Source: Streptomyces halobius (GTDB lineage Bacteria > Actinomycetota > Actinomycetes > Streptomycetales > Streptomycetaceae). Taken from it: DNA of 64,000 nt. The DNA lies in assembly GCF_023277745.1 (NCBI RefSeq), contig NZ_CP086322.1, positions 868,001 to 932,000 of the forward strand, written 5' to 3'. The notes below the pieces were generated by a model. That model ran no database searches, was not told the origin of the DNA, and was given only the letters and a program-made list of their open reading frames with translations. Positions 25,620 through 34,692 of the stretch are shown here, piece after piece (the first letter of the stretch is position 1; the number at the start of each line of letters is the position of its first letter). A program made the translations under genes and the position numbers.

Positions 25620-28112
25620 ATGGACGCATCGCTGTCGACGTTCAGCGAGGGGCCGGAGGATCCCTTCGCCGTGCGTCGCGCAGCCTCGGTGGTCCTCGAT
25701 CCTCGGGGGCGTGTCGTCGGGTGGAGCGAGCGGGCCGAGGAGATGCTCGGCTATGCGCCCGAGGAGGTGCTCGGCCGGGCGGCGGACGACGTCCTGATGG
25801 ACTTCGAGGACCGTGGTGTCGTCCTGGCGGCGGTGTCGGCCTGCCTGCGTGACCAGGGGTGGTTCGGCATCGTGCCGGTCCGGCACCGCGCGGGTCACCG
25901 GGTGGAGATGGGGTGCCGTGCCCGGGTCGTCCTGCGGCCCGATGCCGGCTACGAGTGGTACGTCGTCGCTGCGCCGGCGCAGGAGGTGATCCAGTGGGAA
26001 ACCGATCGGTCGCTCCTGGACGGGCTGTTCCGCCGCTCCCCGATCGGGCTGGCCGTTCACGCTCCGGACCTGAGGATTCTGCGGGTGAACCGGGCGATGG
26101 CGAAGTTCAGCGGGGTCCCGACCGAGCTCCACCGTAGCCTGCGCGTCCGCGACTTCCTCTTCGAGGCCGACGCGGAGACGGTGGAGGCCCGGCTGCGGCA
26201 GGTGCTGGAGACGGGGAAGTCCTTGATCTTCGCCGAGCAGCCCGTCCGTATCCTCTCGGCCCCCGGCCAGGAGCTGGTCGCGTCGTCGTCGACGTTCCGG
26301 ATGCAGGATTCGGCCGGCCGGGTCCTCGGCGTGGCGCAGACGGTCGAGGATGTGACCGACCGCGTGCAGGCCCGTCGTCGCCTGGCGCTGCTCAACGAGG
26401 CCAGCGCCCGCATCGGGACCACGCTGGACGTGGCGACCACCGCCCGTGAACTGGCCGAGGTGGCCGTGCCCGACCTGGCCGACTATGTATCCGTGGACCT
26501 GCTGGATCCGGTGAACCGTGGCGAGGAGCCGGTTCCGGGGACGCACGGAGAGATGCGCAGAATGGCGATGCGCGGCATCTCACCGGAGGCGTCGGAGGTG
26601 ATGTATCCGGTGGGCGAGATGATTCCCTTCCCGCCTCAGGCTCCGCACCTCCGGTGCCTGGCCGAGCGCCGACCGGTCTTCGAAACGTACCGGGCCAGCC
26701 AACTTCCCTGGCTGGCCGAGGACCGCGAGCGGGCCGAGCGCGTGCTCAGCGAGGGGCTCCACTCCTTGATGGTGGTGCCGCTGGCCGCGCGCGGGCTGGT
26801 GCTGGGCACGATCGGCCTGTGGCGGTCGCGACGGCTGGAGTCGTTCGAGGAGGACGACCTCACCCTCGCGGAGGGATTCGCCTCCCGCGCCGCGCTGTGC
26901 ATCGACAACGCCCGCCGCTACACCCAGCAGCATCAGGCGGCGCTCACCCTCCAGCACAGCCTGCTCCCCGCGGAGGTCCCCGGACACCCGGCGGCCGAGG
27001 TCGCCCACCGCTACCGGCCGGCCGACCCGGCCGCGGGCGTCGGCGGCGACTGGTTCGACGTCATTCCGCTCTCCGGTCTCCGCGTCGCCCTCGTCGTCGG
27101 AGACGTGGTCGGCCACGGCACCCACGCCGCCGTCACCATGGGGCGGCTGCGCACCGCCGTCCACACGCTGGCCAACCTCGACCTCGCGCCGGACGAGATA
27201 CTCGCCCACCTCGACGCCCTCGTGGACCGCCTGGCGGCCGAGCAGGACGCGACCGATATGTCCTCCCCGCAGCTGATCGGTGCGACCTGCCTCTACGCGG
27301 TCTACGACCCGGTCTCCCGCCGCTGCACCATGGCCCGTGCGAGCCATATGCCGCCCGTGGTGGTCACCCCGGACGGACAGGTGAGCATCCCCGACATACC
27401 CGCGGGCCCACCGCTCGGCCTGGGCGGGCTGCCGTACGAGAGCACCGAGCTGGAACTGGCCGAGGGCAGCCTTCTGACGCTCTACACCGACGGCCTCCTC
27501 GAGCTCCGCCGACAGGACCTCGACGACGGGCTGGCGCGGCTGCGTACGGCGCTGACCGCGCCCGCCCGCACGCTGGAGGAGACCTGCACGGCGGTCGAGG
27601 AAGCGATGCTCCCCGAACACCCCGCCGACGACGTCGCCTTGCTCATCGCCCGCACCCGCGCCCTGGCGGCGGAGAAGGTGGCCACCTGGGAGCTGCCCAC
27701 GGAGCCGACCATCGCCGCCGAGGCACGCAAACTGGCGACGCGTCAGCTCACCGCATGGCAGCTGGACGAGATGGCCGTCACCACCGAACTCATCGTCAGC
27801 GAACTCGTCACCAACGCCTACCGCTATGCCGAGGGACCGATAACCCTGCGACTCACCCGTCACCGCGACCTCATCTGCGAAGTCTCCGACAGCAGCAGCA
27901 CCGCCCCGCACATGCGCCGGGCCCGCACCACGGACGAGGGCGGCCGCGGCCTTTTCCTGGTCGCCCAACTCGCCCAGCGTTGGGGCACCCGGTACGTCCG
28001 CGACGGCAAGACCATCTGGGCGGAACAGCCGTTGCGGATGACTGGGCCGCAGAGGGACGGCCCGGCGCGGGGGGTGTCCGACCCCAGATCCATGGTCTGG
28101 CACGGGCGTTGA
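25620..28112 (+). CDS. PAS-PAS-GAF-SpoIIE phosphatase-HATPase signalling protein
   Basis: The 830-aa cytosolic protein has a PAS domain (residues 17-115, VLDPRGRVVGWSERAEEMLGY), a second PAS (130-240, RSPIGLAVHAPDLRILRVN), a GAF domain (250-430, LLNEASARIGTTLD), a SpoIIE PP2C phosphatase (440-660; GVGGDWFDVIPL and VVGDVVGHGTHA metal ligands) and an RsbW-like HATPase (690-800; ELIVSELVTNAYRYAEG). Such proteins dephosphorylate anti-anti-sigma factors and can phosphorylate them in response to ligands. ATG 25620 is chosen after GGTGGTG. The last 20 residues are encoded by antisense IS630 sequence, so the natural end was lost, though all domains look intact. Confidence 0.85.
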   Translation: MDASLSTFSEGPEDPFAVRRAASVVLDPRGRVVGWSERAEEMLGYAPEEVLGRAADDVLMDFEDRGVVLAAVSACLRDQGWFGIVPVRHRAGHRVEMGCRARVVLRPDAGYEWYVVAAPAQEVIQWETDRSLLDGLFRRSPIGLAVHAPDLRILRVNRAMAKFSGVPTELHRSLRVRDFLFEADAETVEARLRQVLETGKSLIFAEQPVRILSAPGQELVASSSTFRMQDSAGRVLGVAQTVEDVTDRVQARRRLALLNEASARIGTTLDVATTARELAEVAVPDLADYVSVDLLDPVNRGEEPVPGTHGEMRRMAMRGISPEASEVMYPVGEMIPFPPQAPHLRCLAERRPVFETYRASQLPWLAEDRERAERVLSEGLHSLMVVPLAARGLVLGTIGLWRSRRLESFEEDDLTLAEGFASRAALCIDNARRYTQQHQAALTLQHSLLPAEVPGHPAAEVAHRYRPADPAAGVGGDWFDVIPLSGLRVALVVGDVVGHGTHAAVTMGRLRTAVHTLANLDLAPDEILAHLDALVDRLAAEQDATDMSSPQLIGATCLYAVYDPVSRRCTMARASHMPPVVVTPDGQVSIPDIPAGPPLGLGGLPYESTELELAEGSLLTLYTDGLLELRRQDLDDGLARLRTALTAPARTLEETCTAVEEAMLPEHPADDVALLIARTRALAAEKVATWELPTEPTIAAEARKLATRQLTAWQLDEMAVTTELIVSELVTNAYRYAEGPITLRLTRHRDLICEVSDSSSTAPHMRRARTTDEGGRGLFLVAQLAQRWGTRYVRDGKTIWAEQPLRMTGPQRDGPARGVSDPRSMVWHGR

Positions 28113-28850
28113 GCTGTCGGGTGGCCACGGCCGTGGCCTGGGTGATGTCGTCGGGATTGGCGAAGGACCGCCCGGCCAGGGCGGTCTTGCGGAAGATCCG
28201 CCACCAGCCTTCTTGCAGGTTGAGCCAGCAGGCGCCGACGGGGATGAAGGCGTGTCGGATGCGGGGATGATCCTCCAGCCAGGTCCGGGTGGACAGGCTG
28301 TTGTGGGAGGAAAGGTTGTCGGTGACGATCCAGATCTGTCCGGTGGGGTTGGCGTCCTCTACCTGTTGCAGGAACTCCTGGTAGAAGGCACTGTTGCGGG
28401 AGGGGGCGGTCATGGTGATCTCGTGTCCGTCCGTCACGCGCAGACCGCCGTAGCCCCAGGTCTTCTCCGGTCCGCGGCTGTAGTCGATCTCATTCTTGAT
28501 CCGGTGCCCATCCGGCGACCAGCCTGGTGCGGGCGGGAAGGCGCGCGGGATCACCGGCCCCAGTTCGTCGGCGCATACGACCGTCGCGCCGTCGGGCGGG
28601 TCGCTGTAGAGGCCGATGATCCGCGTCCTTTTCCCGCGAAGTCCGGGTCCTTCGAGCGGGTCCAGGACCGAGTACGGCGCCAGCGCACTCCCTCGGCCAG
28701 CAGGATCCTGCGTACCTGGGAGCGGCCGACCTCGATCCCCAGCCGCCTCGCCGCGGCGGCCAGCGCATCCAGCGTCCACTCCGACGGCCCCGACTCCTCG
28801 GCCGCCCACAGGTCCCCGCCAGGCTGCACCTCCAGCCTCCCGGGCGGCAC
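28100..28850 (-). pseudogene. IS630-family transposase, truncated and frameshifted
   Basis: The C-terminal DDE part is recognisable: PDGATVVCADELGPVIPR, SAFYQEFLQQVEDANP, WIVTDNLSSHNS, IRHAFIPVGACWLNLQEGWWRIF. An upstream block WTLDALAAAARRLGIEVGRSQVRRILLAEGVRW lies in another frame, joined near 28630 by an indel. The N-terminal HTH is missing, and the C terminus stops at the phosphatase gene (28100). It is a dead fragment that trimmed the neighbouring gene's 3' end. Confidence 0.75.
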
Positions 28851-28868
28851 CTGAGCGATGCTGTGCCG

Positions 28869-29375
28869 TCACCGCTCGGTGTCGCCCGCGTGGCGTTGCC
28901 AGGCCGGCAGCACGAACCAGCACACAACGAACCACACCACCATGACAGCTACCAGCCACACCGCGAGGGAGTCGTTCAGGGCCACCCGCAGGACCAACAG
29001 CAGCGCCGAGGCCATCGTGCAGAGCAGGAGGATCAGCGCGAGCAGCGTCATCCGGGATGCCCAGGTAACCGTCTGCGGCTTCAGACGGCGGCCGGTCACC
29101 AGCCGGTGGAACGAAACCGGCCCGACGAGCGCCCCCGTCGTCGCTGCGCCAAGGACCACGGTGGCGACGTAGATGTTGCGGTCAGTCGCTGACAGGTCGC
29201 CGAACCGGGGCTGGAAGACCACCGTGAGCAGAACACCGAAGAGAATCTGTACCCCGGTCTGCGCTACCCGCAGTTCCTGCAGCAGATCGCTCCAACGCCG
29301 GTCCGCACGCTCCTCGCTGGTCTCATCACGGCCTCGCGCATGGTGCGACTCACCGGACGGGGAACCGTCAGCCAT
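28869..29375 (-). CDS. DUF6328-like membrane protein
   Basis: The 168-aa product has an acidic or polar N terminus (ESHHARGRDETSEERADRRW), then four hydrophobic helices (VQILFGVLLTVVFQP, YVATVVLGAATTGALVGP, MTLLALILLLCTMASALLLVL, AVWLVAVMVVWFVVCWFVL). The sequence RWSDLLQELRVAQTGVQILFGVLL is typical of the Streptomyces DUF6328 family. MADG at 29375 is the probable start; upstream codons are also open. Function unknown; it is one of several small stress-associated membrane proteins here. Confidence 0.7.
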   Translation of the reverse strand: MADGSPSGESHHARGRDETSEERADRRWSDLLQELRVAQTGVQILFGVLLTVVFQPRFGDLSATDRNIYVATVVLGAATTGALVGPVSFHRLVTGRRLKPQTVTWASRMTLLALILLLCTMASALLLVLRVALNDSLAVWLVAVMVVWFVVCWFVLPAWQRHAGDTER

Positions 29376-29618
29376 GGCAACCTTCCACATCTCGCCCACC
29401 ACCGGCGGCCAGCAACCCCACCCCGCGCTGTCGGTCTCGCGCACGCCCGCCCGGGAGAGACCGTGATCCGCCGTATCGTCACACCGGCGGCGGGGGTACA
29501 GTCCAACCAGGGAGATCGTGGTCATGTCCGGGCCACTGGCCAGGGGCCGAGGGGCGAGCTTCTCGACCACCAGGACGGTCGACGGTGCTCGCGGGTGGTT
29601 CACCTGGCGAGTGGCGTC

Positions 29619-29774
29619 CTACCAGTAGTGCCGCCGGCCCCCGACCGCGTGGCCGAGGGACCCAAGCAGCCAGAGAACCGCACCGATGACGGCGAGTACG
29701 AGGCCGATGGTCCAAAGGATGGAGATGCCGGCGACAGCGCCGATGACGAGCAGAATGAGTCCGAGCACGATCAT
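29619..29774 (-). CDS. DUF6131-like small hydrophobic protein
   Basis: The 51-aa protein (MIVLGLILLVIGAVAG..LWTIGLVLAVIGAVLWLLG..GGRRHYW) is two membrane helices with a basic aromatic tail GGRRHYW, matching the DUF6131 family of Streptomyces. CTGGAGGA lies 6-12 bases upstream. Function unknown. It is probably expressed with neighbouring stress genes. Confidence 0.75.
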   Translation of the reverse strand: MIVLGLILLVIGAVAGISILWTIGLVLAVIGAVLWLLGSLGHAVGGRRHYW

Positions 29775-29829
29775 TGAGTCCTCCAGCCCCTGGGGGTGTT
29801 TCTCAGTATGCGCTTCCCGCGGCGCGCTG

Positions 29830-31018
29830 TGCCAGCGCAAATCCTGACCAGGCAGTCGCGGTGCTGCGGCAAGCCGATCACGCCCCACTGACCCACTCCA
29901 GTTTCGTACGGGACGCCGGGGCCCATGGTGGCAAGAGTTCCGGACAGGGAGCCGCGCATCGAGCCGCGTATCCGCAGGTGCCGTGCGTACCAGTTGGCGG
30001 CGGAACCCGAATCTGCGGCCAGGATGACGTTCTCCGGCACGAGCGCGTCCAGGGCATGCACCACGTACTCGGGGTTGACGGGATCGGCGTCCACGGCGGC
30101 GCGGCGTTGCATGACCTCCCACCAACGCGCCGTGTCCTTTTCGATCTTCTCATGTAGGGGTCGATGTCGATCTGGACCGCGCGGGCCTGATCGAGCTCGA
30201 GCATGAACTGCGTGCAGGGAAAGCTGGAGCCGATCACGAGCAGGGTGTCGCAGTCCCGCATCAGCTCGTACGAGGCGCGTGTGCCGAGGAGACCGATCGA
30301 GCCAATCACGTACGGCAGGTCGTCGGGCAGGACATCCTTGCCGAGCAGGGCCTTGGCCACGCCCGCGCCCAGCACATCCGCCGGCTTCTCCACTTCGGCC
30401 CGCGCATGACGCGCTCCCTGTCCGGCGTCATGTCGGCGTCCGCGGGAACGGGGGCGTAGTTGACGCTGCCCAGGCTGGAGGGAACCATTTTGACGGCGTG
30501 CTTCGGTGGCGATAGTCCAGCTCCTGGACGTCGGCCGGGATGATGACGGCGGTCACTGTCCGCTTGGCGTAGGCCGTGCGCATGGCCCGGTCGATGACGT
30601 TCGGCAGCTGCTCGGGAACCGTCGCCGTCTCGCAGAAGTCGGCCGCGACATCCTTGTAGAGGCTACGAGATCAACCTCCTGCTGGTAGGAGCCGCCCATG
30701 GCGCTGCGCGCCGTCTGCCCGACGATCGCGACCACCGGAACGTGGTCGAGCTTGGAGTCGTAGAGACCGTTGAGGAGGTGGATCGCGCCGGGCCCGGAGG
30801 TCGCCGCGCACACTCCCACGCGGCCGGAGAACTTGGCGTAGCCGACGGCTTCGGCGGCCGCCTCTTCGTGGCGTGGCCTGGATGAAGGCGGGTTTGTTGT
30901 CGGCCCGTTCCCAGGCGGCGAGCAGGCCGTTGATGCCGTCTCCCGGGTAGGCGAAGACGTGCTCGACTCCCCCCTGGCGCAGTCGTCCGAGAACTTGGTC
31001 AGAGACCTTTACCGTCAT
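29830..31018 (-). pseudogene. TPP-dependent enzyme (pyruvate oxidase/acetolactate synthase-like), fragmented
   Basis: Segments in at least three frames reconstruct a thiamine-diphosphate enzyme. The N terminus from 31018 reads VSDQVLGRLRQGGVEHVFAYPGDGINGLL. Next come SGPGAIHLLNGLYDSKLDHVPVVAIVGQ (30.8 kb), then GSIGLLGTRASYELMRDCDTLLVIGSSFP and VQIDIDP (30.3 kb), and EYVVHALDALVPENVILAADSG..WYARHL (30.0 kb). The TPP-binding GDG half and much of the C terminus are missing after 29900. Frameshifts and deletions are numerous. The intact form would convert pyruvate or related 2-oxo acids. Confidence 0.75.
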
Positions 31019-31041
31019 GACGGGCCTTTCGTGTCTCGCGG

Positions 31042-31923
31042 TCAGGGCAGTGGTGTGCCGCCGGTGGCGTTGACGATCTCGGCGGTGATGAAGCTGGCGT
31101 GCTCCGAGGCGAGGAAGACGTAGGCGGGTGCCATCTCGCGGGGCTGGGCGGGCCGTCCCATCGGGGCTTGCTTGCCGAATTCCTGGGTGTCGGGCAGCGT
31201 GGCGGGGATCAGCGGGGTCCACACCGGCCCGGGAGCCACGGCATTGACGCGGATACCGTCGTCGATCAGCATCTGGGCGAGGCCTTGCGTGAAGGTGACG
31301 ATGGCGCCCTTAGTCATGGCGTAGTCGAGCAGGTGCGGGCTCGGCTTGTATGCCTGCACCGATGCGGTGTTGATGATGGATCCGCCGGCGGGAATGTGCG
31401 GAACCGCCATTTTGCACAGCCAGAACATGCCGTACAGGTTGGTGCGCATGACACGGTCGAACTGCTCGGTGGAGATCTCCCCGATGCCGTCGGGCTGGGA
31501 CATCTGGTACGCCGCGTTGTTGATCAGTACGTCGATCCGCCCGAACTCCTCCACCGCGCGCTCCACCAGTCGGAGGCACTGCTCCTCTTCGCGGATGTCG
31601 CACGGCACCGCCACGGCCCGGCGGCCAGCCTCCTCGACGAGGCGGACGGTGTCCTGTGCGTCCTTGGCCTCCGAGGGCAGGTAGGTGAACAGGACGTCTG
31701 CGCCCTCGCGGGCGTAGGCGAGCGCGACGGCACGGCCGATGCCGGAGTCGCCGCCGGTCAGGACCGTCTTGCGGCTCTGGAGCAGGCCGCTGCCGCGGTA
31801 GGATTCCTCGCCGTGGTCGGGCGGCGGGTCCATCGGTCCGGTCCAGCCGGGCGGCTCCTGGTCCTGCTGGGGGAAGTCGGGCCGAGGGTACTTGTCGGCA
31901 GGGTCCTGCGGGGCGTCACTCAT
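31042..31923 (-). CDS. SDR oxidoreductase, general-stress-protein-39-like
   Basis: The 293-aa enzyme has an N-terminal Pro-rich extension (PDFPQQDQEPPGWTGPMDPPPD), the cofactor loop TGGDSGIGRA (about residue 58), LINNAA and the catalytic Ser and Tyr-x-x-x-Lys (SIINTASVQAYKPS..LDYAMTKGA). This layout matches the YdaD/GSP39 group of extended SDRs, NADP-dependent stress oxidoreductases of unknown substrate. ATG at 31923 follows GGAAGG; the codon upstream is TTG. It is intact while the adjacent TPP gene is broken, and follows the decayed iron-redox gene. Confidence 0.85.
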   Translation of the reverse strand: MSDAPQDPADKYPRPDFPQQDQEPPGWTGPMDPPPDHGEESYRGSGLLQSRKTVLTGGDSGIGRAVALAYAREGADVLFTYLPSEAKDAQDTVRLVEEAGRRAVAVPCDIREEEQCLRLVERAVEEFGRIDVLINNAAYQMSQPDGIGEISTEQFDRVMRTNLYGMFWLCKMAVPHIPAGGSIINTASVQAYKPSPHLLDYAMTKGAIVTFTQGLAQMLIDDGIRVNAVAPGPVWTPLIPATLPDTQEFGKQAPMGRPAQPREMAPAYVFLASEHASFITAEIVNATGGTPLP

Positions 31924-31969
31924 CAAAACCTTCCTTTCCGCTTATGGGTTACACATCGGAAGCCGCTGA

Positions 31970-32441
31970 GCGTGGCGCAGGGCACTGCGGCCGCCGCGCC
32001 AGGCGTGAAGGAAGTGCGCGCTGAGGCGGTCTTCGAGGAGTCCGGTGGTCTGGATACCGAAGACCACGTCGGGTTCCAGGCCGGGTTCACCGGCCAGCAG
32101 GCCACCTGTTCGTGGACGGCGTCCGCTACCACATGTTCGTCGTAGAACCGCTCGGCGGCCGGGCCGGCAGCAAGGCGGCGCAGCGCTTGGGCGAGCCGGC
32201 GTGAAGCGGGCGATGAGGTCACCTCCACTGCGGCGAAGTGGCCGACCAGCGCGCCGCGCAGCGCCCGGTGCAGGCCGAGCAGGGCTGCAGATCGTCGCCG
32301 TACGGATCCGCGGCCCCGGCCCCGGGCGGCGGCGCGGGTGCCGCACCGGCCCGCAGCGCGGCCACGATGCCGACGGAGATCTCGCCGCAGGGGCTCAGGC
32401 AGTGGCGGGCTGCCGTGGCGTGCCTCGACAGGGGCGGGCAT
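31970..32441 (-). pseudogene. Iron-containing redox enzyme, internally deleted (module copy 2)
   Basis: Blocks LHRALRGALVGHFAAVEVTSSPASRRLAQALRRLAAGPAAERFYDEHV (one frame) and GLEPDVVFGIQTTGLLEDRL (next frame) match residues about 230-340 of the intact copy at 14.9-15.9 kb. Upstream, PGAGAADPYGDDLQ corresponds to its start region. The intervening roughly 170 residues, including the metal-binding helices, are deleted and there is a frameshift. Non-functional. Confidence 0.7.
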
Positions 32442-32447
32442 CAGCGC

Positions 32448-32672
32448 CTACCCCTTGGCTTCGACTTGGGCATCGGGCTCGGTGCGGCGGCGGTGGCTGG
32501 TGTCGCACCACGGATAGGCCCGGCTGCGTCGACAGGTACAGACGGCGACGGCGAGACGCCGCGAGATGCGGACGCTGCCGTCGCCGCAGATGAATTCGAC
32601 CGGCCCTTCCACGAGCAGCGGCCCGTCATAGTCCCGGGTGATGCGCCGCGGCCGGTCAGGAGTGCTCGGCAC
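32448..32672 (-). CDS. CDGSH-type iron-sulfur protein (module copy 2)
   Basis: The 74-aa product has the intact cluster motif CTCRRSRAYPWCDTSH and the beta-strand region GPLLVEGPVEFICGDGSVRI, closely resembling the protein of the first module. It overlaps the 3' end of the upstream methyltransferase and is 6 bases from the decayed redox gene. Of this second module it is the only gene that still looks intact. Confidence 0.85.
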   Translation of the reverse strand: MPSTPDRPRRITRDYDGPLLVEGPVEFICGDGSVRISRRLAVAVCTCRRSRAYPWCDTSHRRRTEPDAQVEAKG

Positions 32673-33338
32673 GGATAATCACCAGCCCTTCCTCGCTGTC
32701 GCTCAACAAGCCCTGCCGGCGCAGCCATGCCTGCCGGCAGCGCAGTACCGGACCGAGTGGAATGACCGTGCGGTCGGCGACCTCGGGCCGCAGGCCCACC
32801 TCGGCGAGCCGGTGCAGGGTGGCGTCAACGCCGCACAGGGCGGAGTGCACCACGAGCAGCACCCTCCGGGCTCCAGAACGTTCGGCGCCGCGTCGCAGAT
32901 CCGGTCCACCACCCCGCGGCCGTCGGGCCCGGCGTCCCAGGCGCGCGCCGCGCCACGCCGGGGCAACACGGCACAGAGGGAGGGAGGGTAGGGCGGATTG
33001 CTGACCACGATGTCGTACGTCCGCCCCGGCACCGCAGCCGTGAGGTCGCCCCGCAGCACGGTGATGTGCCGACGAGCCAGCAGCGCGTTGATCCTCGCCG
33101 TCCACACCGCCCTCCAGGCGATGTCCACCGCCGTCACCCGCCCGCCCAGACGCGCCGCCTGCACAGCCAGCACGCCGCAGCCGGTGCCCAGATCCAGCAC
33201 GTCCATGCCGGCTTCAATCCCCTCCCGGCCGATGGCCCGCATCAGAAGGCGAGAGTCGAACTGCGGCGCGTAAACCCCCGGCGGTGTCACCAGACGTGGC
33301 CGGCCGGCGTCAGCACAGTGTCGGTGCTCATCAGACAC
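32656..33338 (-). pseudogene. HemK-like methyltransferase, frameshifted (module copy 2)
   Basis: From a GTG at about 33338 the product reads PPGVYAPQFDSRLLMRA, motif I VLDLGTGCGVLAVQAARLG, VDIAWRAVWTARINALLARR and NPPYPPS, homologous to the 13.9-kb gene. At LEPGG (near 32875) an indel shifts frame and the true C terminus (VLLVVHSALCGVDATLHRLAEVGLRPEVADRTV...IIRAEHS) continues in the next frame to 32656. One base error could explain it; alternatively the gene is newly broken, as is its downstream partner. Confidence 0.75.
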
Positions 33339-33389
33339 CTCGCACGCAGCTGCGCGGCGCAATCACCCTCGCGCAGCTGGCGATCGCTC

Positions 33390-33563
33390 TTACCGACCGG
33401 CCCGCTTCGCCCGCTTGGCCACGTCAGCCGCCGCTTCCTGGACCTTGCCCTGAGCCTGCTCCCCGCGGCCCTCCGCCTGCACGCCCTGGTCCTCCACGGC
33501 CTTGCCCGTGGCTTCCTTCACCTTGCCCTTGACCTGCTTGCCCTTGGCCTTTGCCTTACCCAT
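33390..33563 (-). CDS. CsbD-family stress protein
   Basis: The 57-aa protein is highly charged and repetitive (KAKGKQVKGKVKEATGKAVEDQGVQAEGRGEQAQGKVQEAA), the CsbD-like pattern of small general-stress proteins. The ATG at 33563 is preferred over an upstream frame extension with no conserved residues. Function unknown; often co-located with membrane and redox stress genes, as here. Confidence 0.85.
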   Translation of the reverse strand: MGKAKAKGKQVKGKVKEATGKAVEDQGVQAEGRGEQAQGKVQEAAADVAKRAKRAGR

Positions 33564-33873
33564 GGCGAGCGTCCTTACTGTGTGGGGGACACATCCAGAC
33601 TGCGGCCTGCGCCGACGCCTCGCAATCCGGGCACTGCCGGCCGCAACGTCGGGAACCCTCAAACGGGACCTCGGCGCGGTCCGACGACGTGCGCAGGCAG
33701 CCTCACGGAGTCTGCCTGTCGCGGGCCGCGTGGCGCCGTTGATGAAACGGTGAAACCGTTTCCGGTCCTGAGGTGGCCCCCTCGGAGCCCGGACGGATGC
33801 AGCACGTGGAAACCCTGGATGAATGTACGGGCATACCCGATAGGGCCGGGTGGACGGGTGCTATGCGCTCGTC
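33564..33873. other. Intergenic stretch
   Basis: No gene supported. It separates the minus-strand CsbD gene and the plus-strand DUF6479 gene and should contain both promoters. TGAAACGGTGAAACCGTTTCCGG (33739-33761) contains a short hairpin-forming repeat (GAAACGG/CCGTTTC). Confidence 0.4.
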
Positions 33874-34095
33874 ATGACACCGGACCACTCGGCCACCTCC
33901 CTCGCCTCGGCCACCCCCATGCTGCTCACCGTCGCGGGCATCGCCCTCGTCCTCGCGCTGCTTGCCTGCTGGTGGTGGGGCAGCCGACGGGCCTCGCGGA
34001 AGCCGAGGCCACCACAGAAACCGCACCCCCGTGCCGATTCCTGGGACACCCCCGACCATGACGAGCCTGGTGACTCCGGCGGGCCACACCCGTAA
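33874..34095 (+). CDS. DUF6479-like small membrane protein
   Basis: The 73-aa product has one membrane helix (PMLLTVAGIALVLALLACWWWG) followed by a basic-then-acidic Pro-rich tail (RKPRPPQKPHPRADSWDTPD). This arrangement is typical of DUF6479. A GTG start 24 bases upstream is possible. Function unknown. Confidence 0.6.
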   Translation: MTPDHSATSLASATPMLLTVAGIALVLALLACWWWGSRRASRKPRPPQKPHPRADSWDTPDHDEPGDSGGPHP

Positions 34096-34220
34096 CCAAC
34101 TCGCGCCCCAGCCAGCCGACGTGACGGCATGCCAGTTCCCCGGCTCCTGACCCTGCGATTGAGGGCCAGGGGACTGGGTGCAGAGTGACGGGTGAAGGGC
34201 GCAAGCCATACGTGCGTGAG

Positions 34221-34520
34221 CCGGCCTCGCCTGAACCGGCTTGAGAAGAGCATCACGCCCAGAGGATCCAGCCCCAAGTGGGAACGGCAGTACGGCCACA
34301 TCAAGGAGAGCTCCGAACAGCGCGGCGAGAGCAAGAAGCGGGCCCAGGGGATCGCCGCACGCACCGTGAACAAGGGGCGCGCGCGTTCCGGGGAGTCCCC
34401 CGTACCGCCAGCAAGAGCTCCACCCAGGACATGTCGTCCGGCAAGCGCGGCGGGCAGCACTCGCACTCCGGCGCCCAGGACCCCACCTACGATCAGCTGT
34501 ACGCCGAGGCCAAACGCCGC
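34221..34520 (+). pseudogene. Plasmid-stabilisation-like protein, second frameshifted copy
   Basis: The first frame gives SSPKWERQYGHIKESSEQRGESKKRAQGIAARTVNKGRARSGES. One extra base near 34400 shifts the continuation RTASKSSTQDMSSGKRGGQHSHSGAQDPTYDQLYAEAKRRN to the next frame, and the usual Rho-N-like end is lost after RRN. It matches the copy at 10.7-11.0 kb in order and in having an indel; the two are broken at different places. Confidence 0.6.
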
Positions 34521-34692
34521 AATCTCCCGCCGGGGGCCTGCTCGGGACGGTTGGCGGACTGCTCTTCCTTGCCCATGAGCGTCACTCCTCGTGAGGCGGA
34601 TGGGTTTCCTCATCGTGGCATGCACGGACACTCGACGCATATCGGCCAATTACGCTGCGCGATCGGACCTGTTGAACGGCCTCGTTTGGTCT

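Noticed and set aside
27871..28959. A single long minus-strand frame covering the IS630 remnant
   Set aside because: Only its middle encodes transposase; the start and end are shadows of other genes.
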